The translations under genes and the position numbers were made by a program. The notes beneath the pieces are model-generated. The model was not told where the DNA came from. It did no database searches and was given only the letters and a program-made list of their open reading frames with translations. From Carex sylvatica (Eukaryota > Streptophyta > Magnoliopsida > Poales > Cyperaceae), in the NCBI GenBank assembly GCA_964058845.1, contig CAXKVR010000554.1, positions 1 to 22,236 of the forward strand: DNA of 22,236 nucleotides, read 5' to 3'. Of this stretch, positions 10,534 to 21,755 are shown piece by piece. Position 1 is the first letter of the stretch; each line of letters begins with the position of its first letter.

Positions 10534-10885
10534 CTGAAACTTTTAAAAATGCCTGTCCGAAAAATAATAAATTAAAAAAACCACAAAATCTTAAAAACTA
10601 TATATTTAACATGTCCGTAACGTAAAATTACGTACATAAACTAAATATCTGCAACTTCAGGTTACGGATAAATACTTGTTTTAGCCTTTTGACCAAATCT
10701 GATTTTTCAATGGTCTCTAATTTGCTTTGAGAATTTTTTTTTTCCGTAATTTTACATTACGGACACTCAATTTTTATTTTGTAATTTTACGTTTGTGGAA
10801 TGTGGATGTATTAAATATGAAATTTTTCAAAATTTGTGGTTTTTTTTTTTTTTTTTTTTTGTCAGAGATATTTTTAAAAATTTTG
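10534..10885. mobile_element. Mutator-like MITE (352 bp)
   Basis: A perfect direct repeat of 10 bp, GCTCATTGAA, flanks it at 10524-10533 and 10886-10895. The ends CTGAAACTTTTAAAAATG (left) and CAAAATTTTTAAAAATA (right, minus strand) are imperfect inverted repeats. Inner inverted motifs (CCACAAAATC / AAAATTTGTGG, CCGTAA..TTACG) support a foldback origin. Long poly-T at 10841-10860. Non-coding. Confidence 0.6.
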
Positions 10886-10895
10886 GCTCATTGAA

Positions 10896-11786
10896 AGTTT
10901 CTTCTTAACATAATCCGAAACAAGCATAGAAATATTTATCACAGAATCAGTAAACATAAAATTGTACATTTAGGCTCCGTTCGGATGTCAGAAATTTAGT
11001 GGAAATGGGTGAAATTTTGAGCTAATTGGAATTTTCTATCCAAAATCCGTTTAGCTGATCATTTTTTATCCCACACATTTCTAACTTTTTCCCCACACAA
11101 TTTTCAATTCAGTGTAATTTGGTTTTTGGAAAAAAAAAAAAAAATGCAGACTGAGACTGAATTTTTTTTTTTTTCCATTATGGCCGTGGTTGCTCTCTTT
11201 CTTATTTTTTTTCAATTACATATTTTAAATGTTTGTTTGCTTTCTTTTTTTTTAATTACATATTTTATATGTTTGTTTGTTTATAAATATTTAGTTATTT
11301 GTAAAAAGAAAATTCTCATTTTATTTATTCATTTATTTATAAATATTTACTTATTTTTGTTTGTATCCATTTTAATAGTAACTTTTATTTTAAGTGTTTC
11401 ATCTACTTAATTTTATTATTAGAGTAATTAATTTTAATTACATTATCAAAAATTTATTAATAAAAATAATTTTATGATTTTAAAATATTAAGAAAAATAG
11501 AAATCCTTTTGAGTTGGGTACCGGACGGCACAAATATTGAAGGGTCGAATTATTTCGGATTTTGATTGTATGGTTGTGTTGGAAACTCAAAATTTATGTT
11601 ACTTTAGTTAAAAGATTTTTTTTTTAGGATAAACCCGTAAGTATTATATTAATTTAAGTAGTCTGAAAATTATAGTGCCATAATTTGAAAAAAAATCTGA
11701 AGGTAAAATACAAAAAGCTAAATGAAAAGCTAAAAGCAAAAAAATGAGAAACGATAACAGCAACTAACGACCCGCCCTTCTCATCT
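10896..11786. other. Intergenic region upstream of the SHMT-like gene
   Basis: Very AT-rich, including low-complexity ATTTATTTAT runs (11270-11350). An open frame of 94 codons at 11126-11410 encodes mainly Phe, Leu, Ile and Tyr; this is low-complexity translation, not a convincing gene. GGCTCCGTTCGGATGTCAG at 10974-10992 resembles one end of a dispersed MITE, but no matching end was found. Confidence 0.55.
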
Positions 11787-11963
11787 TATAAAAAATAAAA
11801 GTGGGGGACCTAAATGAATAAAAACAAAAAAAACTATTCAACGGACTCTCTGTGCCACTGACCACTGTGCCCCCCTCCCGTACCTTCCTTCTCTCCCCCT
11901 CTTTTCTCTCCGTTTCCCCTGTTATTTACCTCGCATTCTTTTCTTCTTCTTTTTGAATAACAA
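11787..11963 (+). promoter_or_regulatory. Putative core promoter and original 5' UTR of the SHMT-like gene
   Basis: TATAAAAAAT at 11787-11796 is a good TATA box. It is followed after about 60 bp by a long pyrimidine-rich stretch (about 11870-11955, with CCCCCCTCCCG and CTCTCCCCCTCTTTTCTC), typical of plant 5' leaders. An ATG in a context identical to the gene's start codon lies at 11971. The promoter call rests on motif and position only; no transcription start is directly visible. Confidence 0.5.
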
Positions 11964-11979
11964 CGCAACAATGTCTTCC
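11964..11979 (+). repeat. Upstream copy of the start-codon context (16-bp direct repeat)
   Basis: CGCAACAATGTCTTCC is identical to 12494-12509, which holds the start codon of the SHMT-like gene. From this upstream ATG (11971) translation would run 11 codons (MSSSPRLPVVF) and stop, so it could act as an upstream ORF if the region stays in the mRNA. Confidence 0.85.
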
Positions 11980-12043
11980 TCTCCCAGACTCCCAGTGGTT
12001 TTTTGAATAAATGTTCTGTGCATAGAATAGAGGAATCCGTCTT

Positions 12044-12200
12044 CTATTTGTATCCCCTTAAAAAAGAAAAATAGTGAATCGAATTACTTGTTCTGTTTGC
12101 CAATATTTTGTTTGGAGAAAACTTTTTAGATACTATACTATTGATGAGGCTTATCGGTCTGAACTCGGTGGGTTTGATTGCATTTGGGTTTGGGGTCTGC
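12044..12200 (-). pseudogene. LINE (L1-type) reverse-transcriptase relic
   Basis: The minus strand encodes NPNAIKPTEFRPISLINSI and, after a slightly disturbed stretch, KILANRTSNSI. This matches the start of the plant L1 reverse transcriptase, where P-x-D-F-R-P-I-S-L-x-N-S-x-Y-K-I-x-S-K-x-L-A-N-R is typical. The segment between S-I and K-I-L has an odd length and sequence, indicating small indels. No other LINE domains are present. The relic lies inside the block bounded by the two 16-bp repeats, next to the tRNA-Trp relic. Confidence 0.6.
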
Positions 12201-12211
12201 TGATTCGGTTT

Positions 12212-12267
12212 CACGCTCTGTAGATTTGAACCTACCACATCGGGCTACCGAGCTGAACTAAGAGCGC
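12212..12267 (-). pseudogene. trnW-CCA (relic): Organelle-type tRNA-Trp(CCA) relic lacking the anticodon arm
   Basis: Read on the minus strand, GCGCTCTTAGTTCAGCTCGG opens a sequence that follows the plastid tRNA-Trp gene through the acceptor and D arms, jumps to GATGTGGTAGGTTCAAATC (variable region and T arm) and ends with TACAGAGCGTG. The 5' GCGCTCT pairs with the 3' AGAGCGT of the acceptor stem. The length is 56 nt against about 74; the missing bases are essentially the anticodon stem and loop, plus one base of the T arm. It cannot be a working tRNA. Plant mitochondria also carry a plastid-derived copy of this gene, so the DNA may have come from either organelle. Confidence 0.8.
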
Positions 12268-12483
12268 TTTCTAACGAAAGGAAATAAAGCAGTAAATAGA
12301 TGATTTATTTTCCGCATGTATTTATAGAGTATAATCCCACTCCGACATTTTGGTTTCCATATCGCTAGTTTTTACTCCTTTTTTTTTATATAATATATAT
12401 ATTATTATAATATTATATAATTTATTTTCTGCTTTCGTTTTGGTCTCACTCTCTTCTTATAATTAATTGAATTTCTTTTTATA

Positions 12484-12500
12484 GATAAATACTCGCAACA
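12484..12500 (+). promoter_or_regulatory. Candidate 3' splice site of a leader intron just before the start codon
   Basis: TTTCTTTTTATAG ending at 12485 is a good plant acceptor, 15 bases before the ATG. If used, it would remove the upstream ATG, the LINE relic and the tRNA relic from the mRNA. The matching donor is not certain. Confidence 0.35.
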
Positions 12501-15500
12501 ATGTCTTCCAATGCTCTTTCGCTAGTTGATCAGGAGATGTACAATCTTATTGAGAATGAGAAGGTACGCCAACGCACTAGCATCAATCTCTTGCCGGCAG
12601 AGAATTTCACATCAGTTGCAGTCGTTGAAGCGCTTGGAAGTATTTTCACAAATAAGAACTCTCAAAGGTATGATAAAAATTTTTTTTTTTTTTTTTTAGA
12701 TAAAAAAGTAGAGGTTAAGGCTCCAAGTTTCATTGAACCAGAGGTGTCATTTTTTACAAAAGTTTGCATCCTAGCTTAGTAGAAATAACAACAAAAAAGA
12801 AAACAGGAAAGGATAGAAATCCTATAATATAATTTTAGGCTAAAAGTATAGAAAAAATGAAAAGATCCTGCTGTTGAGACTCTTTTGCTCTATCCCTCGC
12901 AGCCATCTCTGTTGAGCTTAGTAGAAATAACAACAAAAGAGAAAACAGGAAAAATTGAAATCCTAGAATAGAATTTTAGGCTGACAGTATAGAAAAAGTG
13001 AAAAGATCCTGCTATTGAGACTCTTTTCCTCTATTCCTCGCAGCCATCTCTGTTGAGCTTAGTAGAAATAACAACAAAAGAGAAAACTGGAAAGATAGAA
13101 ATCCTAGAATATAATTTTAGGCTGACAGTATAGAAAAAATGAAAAGATCTTGCTGTTGAGACTATTTTCCTATATTCCTAGCAGCCATCTTTGTTGAGCT
13201 TAGTAGAAATAACAACAAAAGATAAAACAGGAAAGATAAAAATCCTAGAATATAATTTTAGGCTGACAGTATGGAAAAAATGAAAAGATCCTGCGGCCAT
13301 CTCTGTTGAGACCAAAATTTCATTTGACAGCCTATCTTCATAAGTATTAATTTTCCTCTGTGAAAATTCTTTCAGGTATGGTAAAAAGTCTTATGGAGCA
13401 ATTTCTGTCATGGATCTATGTGCATCTAGAGCTATTGATGCATTTAATCTCGATCCGAGTATATGGGGTGTGAATGTTCAGCCTTACTCAAGCAGCTCGG
13501 CGAACTTTGCAGTATACACAGCTCTGCTTCAGCCACAGGATTGCATCATGGGTCTTAATATGCCGTTGAGTGATCATTTCACTAATGGGTATGTTTTGAA
13601 TTTATAATTTCGTTATTTATTATAATTGGCAACATTTATTTATTTTTCATACTTGGTACTGATACATATCAGTTGGTACTGGTACAACAAAATGGTACTT
13701 GTTGAAATCGATATTAATTGATGCAACTGGTATATAATGAACTTGTTCCAATTGGTACTTTATTAGTCATTGTTATACCAATTTGTTACAGTTACAATAA
13801 GGCCCTTAGCATTTGACTTTTTAAAGAGCCAACTGGTACTGTTTTTGTCCTATCTATAGCATTTCACTTGTATCTTGAGATATGTTGCGTTATATATAAA
13901 TTAATATTTTTGATGTTTGATAGTGATAGTTCATATGTTGATATTTATAGGAACTCTAGTGAGAAGAACATTTCAGCGATATCCGTTCTTTTCAATTGCG
14001 TTCCATATACAGTGAACCCGGCTAATGGATTGATTGATTATGATGAGCTGGAGAAGAATGCTACAAGTATCAGTCCAAAGTTGATCACATGCAGTGGCAG
14101 TGCATATTCAAGAGACTGGGATTACAAGAGGCTTAAAGAGATTGCCAAAATGTGCGGTGCGTGGTTGCTATGTGATATGTCGGATGTCGTCGGCTTTGTT
14201 CTCACAGAGGTAATATAGATTTAGTTATATTTCTTAGATATGTAACCAAACTCGGTCCGATAGGCAATTTAGATGTGCGATCCTGATTTCGGTATTGGTT
14301 CCTTGATTACTGGATCCTGTAGTAAAATCTTAGACTTAAAAATGAAGAAAACAGAGCATCCAATATTTTCTATACCCCAAATGAACCCATTTCTCTCTCT
14401 CACTCTATCCACCCCACCCACCCTCTCTAATGGCTATGGCGACAGAGACGGCGGAGCGGCACACTAAATGAACAGCGGCTTCAGAAGCGGTGTTTGACTA
14501 CGAGGGAACCCATGCTGTCACCTGTTTGAGTAATGGAGCAATATCCTCTTGCCTCCTCTCATGGCCATCTGACCCAAAGTTGAGCACTTAAAGAGCAATG
14601 TTTTCTTACCAGTGATACATCATACCATACTCTCGCTTTTCTCTGATTATTATATTAGTGCGTGATTTTGAAGTTTTGGGCTAGATTGGGTTTGAATGCT
14701 GGGTCACGGGTAGAAAAAGGCTGGAGGCTCTGACTTTTTGCTTGATCAAATTCTAACTGTTGCCAGAATATAAGTGCCTTGATTGGTTGGACTTTGAGTT
14801 TGTAAGGGCTGTGTTACTTGATTAGTAGCTTAATTTAGTATCAAATGCAATGCAAATACAAGAGGGAATATATATATAATATATTGACTGTAAAAATTGC
14901 AAGGGTGTGATTTACAACGGACCATTACAAAGAACAGTAATAGAATTTTGTTAGCATCAAATCTAAAAGGTCATGTTGTATTGATCCAGATCAAAATTGT
15001 GATGTCAACTAGAAATTCCAGAAAATTTGAAGTTCCAAATTCAGTTCAGCTGGAATTTAATTATAACTTATCTAGTGGATTCATTATCAGTACTCTTTTA
15101 ACCCAAAACAACAGTTAGTGAGATATTGCACCAGAGTGGCAGAGTCCCATTTCATTGATCTTTTGATGTTTTTGGTTCGATCAAGGACTTACAGAAAGAT
15201 GATACATGAAAATGCTTAACTGAAAGCCCTAACAGTGAAAGATATTCTAACTGCATCATACAGGCCAAGAAAGGTGGGCTTAGAACCATGAAACAACGAT
15301 TCACCATTCATGTAATTACTAAAATTATTATTTCAAACTAGTCCTCTAGAAAAATTTGAAGCAGTTTTTTGCTACTCGTACCCATTCTAAGCAGCTTTTC
15401 GCTACTCTTACTTATTCAGTTATTCTAGATAAAAAATTGGGTTCATTTATCCTAATTTGGGTCACATGGATAAAAAGATTATTGCTGCTTGTGCAGTTCA

Positions 15501-18500
15501 GTCAAAACTAAAACCAATGTATATATGATGTAAGAGTACTTTATCAGGATTAACCATTACATAGGTATGCACTGTAGCAACCAGCAAACCTATGGTACAA
15601 CAAATTACAGGAAACTTGATTCCTACCAATACCATTTCTTTTAGATGTGCATATAAAGGTGGGGTTTACACGCATTGTTCGGTACCTAGCACCGCAAAGG
15701 TAAGCTCAAATATGAACACAAACATTCTTTCACAAATTATTAAAAGCACATATTTCTAAAAACATCATGCATTGATCATGTCCGTACAAACATATTACAA
15801 GTTCACAAAAGCAATACTACGCACACAAGCAGATGAAGAGGGAAAATCGACACTCCTAATCACGCAATTTGTCATGTGGAGAGAAAGATGTTCGAGGATC
15901 TTTAGAGATACAACAAAGGATCTGAATCAATTGGAAGAAGAGGGTTAAAATGCAGAAAAATTAGAACACCTTTAATTGAATATAGCAGCAGCAAGGTGAC
16001 AGATTTGCAACAAAAAGTTCAAAGAATGAAGCAGGACCCAGAGGTCTGGTACAGATCGTTTCTGGCAAATACTTAATTTCAAAGTAAGAAAGAAAGGGGT
16101 GGAGGAGCTACAACACTACCTAGATCATGAACAATCAGGGTAGTGGTAATCCCAGATGAAAACAGTACACAAATCTGATGACAAGAAGTGGAGAAAAGGG
16201 ATTGGTAAGCATAGGATCCGGTACTGGTATGCATGGGAACCGATACTGGTGCGTTTCAGACCTGACACTACACTGACAAGACAATAAAACATTCATTGGT
16301 ACGGGATGACCAGATACTGGTACTGGAAGTTGTTCCGAAGTAGACTGGTATGTACGTACTACACAATTCGCATGCTTGGTACAGACCTGAAAGAATGATA
16401 TAAGCACAAAATCAGGGATTAATACGCTTATTTGTCAAGAGAGAAAATCTGACAAGTTGGGATCAATGATGCTATAATTCCAGAAGGTGAGTAATAAGCA
16501 AATAAATCGAGGACTAATGTGCTAAAAGGTGTAGAGTAATAAGCTAGAAGATTACTGGTATGAACACAGTCCAGTTCAGGATTTTAAATGTGCGGAGAGG
16601 CTGCCAGAAAGAAGGGAGGGGGGGTTAATTTACAAGGAGCCCCTCCTCTTTTTCTCCTGTTCGCATACTGAATATGAGGATATTTTTAGTTAGGGTATTT
16701 GCTATTTTCAGTCTTGTTTATTTTCCTTTCTGTATGTTTCAATTACTTTCCTTTAGGAGAGGACTGTAATTGTTAAACTATTTTCTTTGGTTAATGCAAT
16801 TTACGTTTTAATATAAAAAAAAAAATGGGAGAGACGAAAAGACAAAAAAAACAAAAAGGTAGCGGATCAATAAATAGATACGGATATAAAACTAATTTAG
16901 TTAGCGAGTTCGTTAATCAAAACAATCATCTAAGATTTGAAATCGTATTCTGTAGACTAGCTACCCATCGAACTAGAGTTGGTCCGATGGACATTCACTT
17001 TTGAGCGGGAAAAATTATCGGGATAGTGTGGGCTATGTAAATTACTGGTTAAAATTTTGTATTTAAATAATTGTGATATGTTGTTTAGGAAGTGCCGGTG
17101 AATCCGTTCAAGTACTGCGATGTAGTGACAACCACAACCCATACGAGTCTCAGGGGCCCACAATCCGCGATGATTTTCTACCGGAAAGATGCAAAGTTCC
17201 AAAATGAGGTGTTTGATTTGGAAAACAAGATTAACAAAGCAGTCTTCCCAACTCTCCAAGATGCCCCCCGTGAAAATCAAATCGCAAGTTTGGCCGTTGC
17301 CCTCGAACAAGCAAAGTTGCCTCAATTCGTCTTATACATACAACAGGTTCGTAGATAGTACAAAAGATTATTTTTTTCTATGAACTGTATATTATATTTT
17401 ATGTTTTGCATGTCAAATAAACTGAGGAGAATATATAGAACTGTGAATTTATAGTATATTATAGGGTGTTCTTACTCTCACTAAGTTCTTTGGTGAACTT
17501 AATTTTAAAAATTATTGTATTAACTTCAAATAAAAATTTCAAACCGTTGAAACCGATCTACATTACAAGTGACGTAATTCCATGTCAAATTTATAAATTG
17601 TGAAATTAATTTAATATAGAGTCAAGTGATAAAAAATAAATATTTATAAGTTAATTTTAATATGTTTATTTGTCATTTTTTTTACTAAAGTCAAGTAGTA
17701 TAAAATTATATTAATAAAATGTTTTAACAAATAGGTAAAGAACAATGTGGTTGCTCTAGAAAAGTACTTGATAAATAAAGGATACAAGATGCTAACTCGT
17801 GGGGATGACACTTTCTTGCTGGTGTGGGATCTTGGTTCTCTTGAATTGACTGGTATGTGTTCCTTTATGTTCTTATAGTGTCCTTTATTAATTATAAAAA
17901 AATAAACTTTTTAAATTTTGCATTGACTTTTCATTGTGTCTTGAATTGACTGGGTGTTTTGTTAATTAGGTCTATGATTTGTGATATGTGTTTTATTAAA
18001 TATTATGAAAGTGATCCTTGCTACCAAAATTCTCTTGTTCTTCATTGAATGCACATGTAATATTCCTAACTCCTTAAATTGTACTAATATTATAGGAAAA
18101 AATTTTGAGAAGGTTTGTGATATGTGCAATATCACATTGAAAGAACATGCCATCATCGGTGACAATATGTTGGCGTCTAGCGGTGTATGTCTCGGTTAGT
18201 ATTTTGTACTTTTGAATTATTATTTTTTTTTCATTTCAAAATTTAATTCTTTGTTTTGTTTTTTTTTTTTTTTTTTTTTGGTGTTGTGAACGGTTCAAAT
18301 AATACTTGCAAATATTTAAATATTTTAAAAAAATATATATGATACAAATATATAAAAATTTAAAAAAATAAAAATATATATGATACAAATATTTAAATAT
18401 CACTTTTCAATCTAATATAACTAATCAATTATTTTTTATTAATAGGTGCGCTTGCCATGACCTCTAGGGGTCTGATTGAGAAGCAATTTGAGAAAATCGG

Positions 18501-18666
18501 GGAGTTTCTTCACGAGGCTATAGGTATAGGTCGTGAGGTGCAAAAAAAGCATGGGATGTTGCTCGAGAATTTCAGTGAGAATTTGGTTAACAACCGTGAC
18601 ATAGAAAAACTCAAAAATGATGTTATAGATTTTGTTTCGGATTTTGATATTCCAGGATTTCATTAG
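12501..18666 (+). CDS. Serine hydroxymethyltransferase-like protein, predicted catalytically inactive; 7 exons
   Basis: Exons are 12501-12667, 13376-13588, 13951-14209, 17089-17346, 17735-17852, 18096-18194 and 18446-18666. All introns are GT-AG, phases fit, and the total is 1335 nt (444 residues plus stop). True SHMT interconverts serine and glycine with tetrahydrofolate, using PLP. Resemblance is to the plant cytosolic form: [14 protein letters not shown] (34-47), WGVNVQPYS (86-94), [11 protein letters not shown] (99-109), SAYSRDWDY (177-185), DVVTTTTH (224-231), AMTSRG (375-380). Key residues are lost: PLP lysine to Thr232, substrate arginine to Cys370, D-M-A-H histidine to Asp205, G-P-R arginine to Gln238, and S-E-G-x-P-G is missing (N-S-Q-R at 53-56). 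Asp202, His231 and His123 remain. It is about 27 residues shorter than usual, ending at P-G-F-H. No transit peptide is seen, so it is probably cytosolic. It could be a pseudoenzyme or a young pseudogene still free of stops. Confidence 0.85.
12666..12679 (+). repeat. Direct repeat at the 5' edge of intron 1 (partner at 13374-13387)
   Basis: AGGTATGATAAAAA at the exon 1/intron 1 boundary and AGGTATGGTAAAAA at the intron 1/exon 2 boundary agree in 13 of 14 bases, and each contains the splice junction AG|GT. The intron is therefore bounded like an insertion with a target duplication. Confidence 0.8.
12773..13309 (+). repeat. 141-bp tandem repeat, four copies, in intron 1
   Basis: Copies start with AGCTTAGTAGAAATAACAAC at 12773, 12915, 13056 and 13197 (periods 142, 141 and 141). 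Each contains AATCCTA(G/T)AATATAATTTTAGG and ends with GCAGCCATCTCTGTTG. The last copy has an internal deletion near 13293 that removes about 30 bp. The copies differ by only a few bases each. It forms most of the 708-bp intron. Confidence 0.9.
13640..13860 (+). repeat. Dispersed TTGGTACTGGTAC-type motifs in intron 2
   Basis: TGGTACT or close variants (TTGGTACTGATAC, GTTGGTACTGGTAC, AATGGTACTTG, CAACTGGTAT, AATTGGTACT, CAACTGGTACTG) appear at least six times in about 200 bp, without regular spacing. One pair, ACTGATACATATCAGT, forms a palindrome. Confidence 0.6.
14430..14591 (+). pseudogene. Possible captured gene 5' end with an in-frame stop
   Basis: After a pyrimidine-rich stretch resembling a leader (CTCTCTCTCACTCTATCC, 14393-14410), an ATG at 14430 opens [13 protein letters not shown], then a TGA (14469-14471), then the same frame continues without interruption as [20 protein letters not shown] and on to PSDPKLST before TAA at 14589-14591. 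Base composition is much more GC-rich and codon-like than the surrounding intron. I do not recognise the family. It may be the first exon of an unrelated gene carried into this intron by an insertion. It could equally be a chance frame. Confidence 0.3.
16200..16360 (+). repeat. GGTACTGGTA-type motif patch in intron 3
   Basis: CCGGTACTGGTATGC, CCGATACTGGTGCG, ATTGGTACGGGATG, AGATACTGGTACTGG and GACTGGTATGTACG occur within about 160 bp. The motif is the same as in intron 2, over 2.5 kb away. Confidence 0.5.
18331..18392 (+). repeat. Short direct repeat in intron 6
   Basis: AAATATATATGATACAAATA occurs at about 18331-18350 and again at about 18372-18391, in otherwise low-complexity A/T sequence, following a poly-T run at 18260-18279. 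Confidence 0.6.
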
Positions 18667-19280
18667 TAGACTTTATAGTTAAAACTAGTTAGTTTAGCTT
18701 CAGTCTAACACTCACAAAAGTTTTTCTAAAGGTCAACACACACTGGCAGAATTGATTTTTATATGTTGTTGGTTTAAAATTTTGTTATATGAAGTGCACT
18801 TTGGTATGAGCCACTACCAATTACTAGAATTAATTTGGAAATTTTTAACTTTGAAATTTTCCTATTAACATTGAAGATGGGGTAAACCTTCGATTTGTTT
18901 TTCTATGATTGTTATATAGATAAATTATGCCACCAAAAGATTGAGCAAATTGTGTCAAGAAACGTCTGATATTCAGAAAATTTGTACTATTATGTGACTA
19001 TTTGATTACCAAAGACACATTAAAACAAATGAACAATCATACGACTAGTTATCCTCTCAACAGAATAGCAGGATAAATTGCAACTCAATAAAATTCTGCA
19101 CTAACAACATCAATCCAACCTGATAGTGATTCTCCCTATCAATTCTTATTAATTATCTATTAATAATATACAGCAATCATGCATGTACCTAAATTCTCTT
19201 TTACCCAAGATTAGTAAAAAGTAAAATTTTACCTTATTGCAACCTCAGGTTGGTTCTATTTTTAGTTCTCTACATCTCAC
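18667..19280. other. Intergenic spacer: 3' flank of the SHMT-like gene and upstream region of SAHH
   Basis: The spacer between the SHMT-like stop codon and the SAHH start codon is 706 bp in all. It is AT-rich, with no open frame or recognisable repeat. It should contain the polyadenylation region of the first gene and the upstream promoter elements of the second, but no single poly-A signal stands out. Confidence 0.5.

Positions 19281-21755
<2,475 letters not shown>

Larger units (their letters stand above)
14210..17088 (+). other. Large intron 3 of the SHMT-like gene (2.9 kb)
   Basis: This is the only long intron; the other five are 243-708 bp. It contains a possible captured coding fragment (14430-14591), a second patch of GGTACTGGTA motifs (16200-16360) and, near 16620-16820, a stretch ending in CAATTTACGTTTTAATAT followed by poly-A, which looks like the 3' end of a transcribed or retroposed sequence. 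The rest shows no gene. The size suggests one or more old insertions whose ends I could not fix. Confidence 0.6.

Noticed and set aside
10974..11125. Possible MITE starting GGCTCCGTTCGG
   Set aside because: Only one end is convincing; no inverted partner and no target duplication were found.
11126..11410. A 94-codon frame resembling a membrane protein
   Set aside because: It is rich in Phe, Leu and Ile only because the DNA is T-rich and low in complexity; no charged flanks or family motif are seen.
12668..12779. Extension of exon 1 into intron 1 (frame stays open to 12779)
   Set aside because: The translation turns to poly-Phe from the poly-T tract, and splicing at 12667/13376 restores SHMT-like sequence in frame.
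12773..13309. CRISPR-like or regulatory array
   Set aside because: The units are directly adjacent 141-bp copies without spacers, inside an intron of a plant gene; this is a minisatellite.
16135..16407. Minus-strand frame of 90 codons in intron 3
   Set aside because: Its Val-Pro-Val repeats come from the GGTACTGGTA motif patch; it resembles no protein.
16957..17325. Minus-strand frame of 122 codons opposite SHMT-like exon 4
   Set aside because: It is a shadow of the conserved plus-strand exon; the plus strand carries the SHMT motif DVVTTTTH and correct splice sites.
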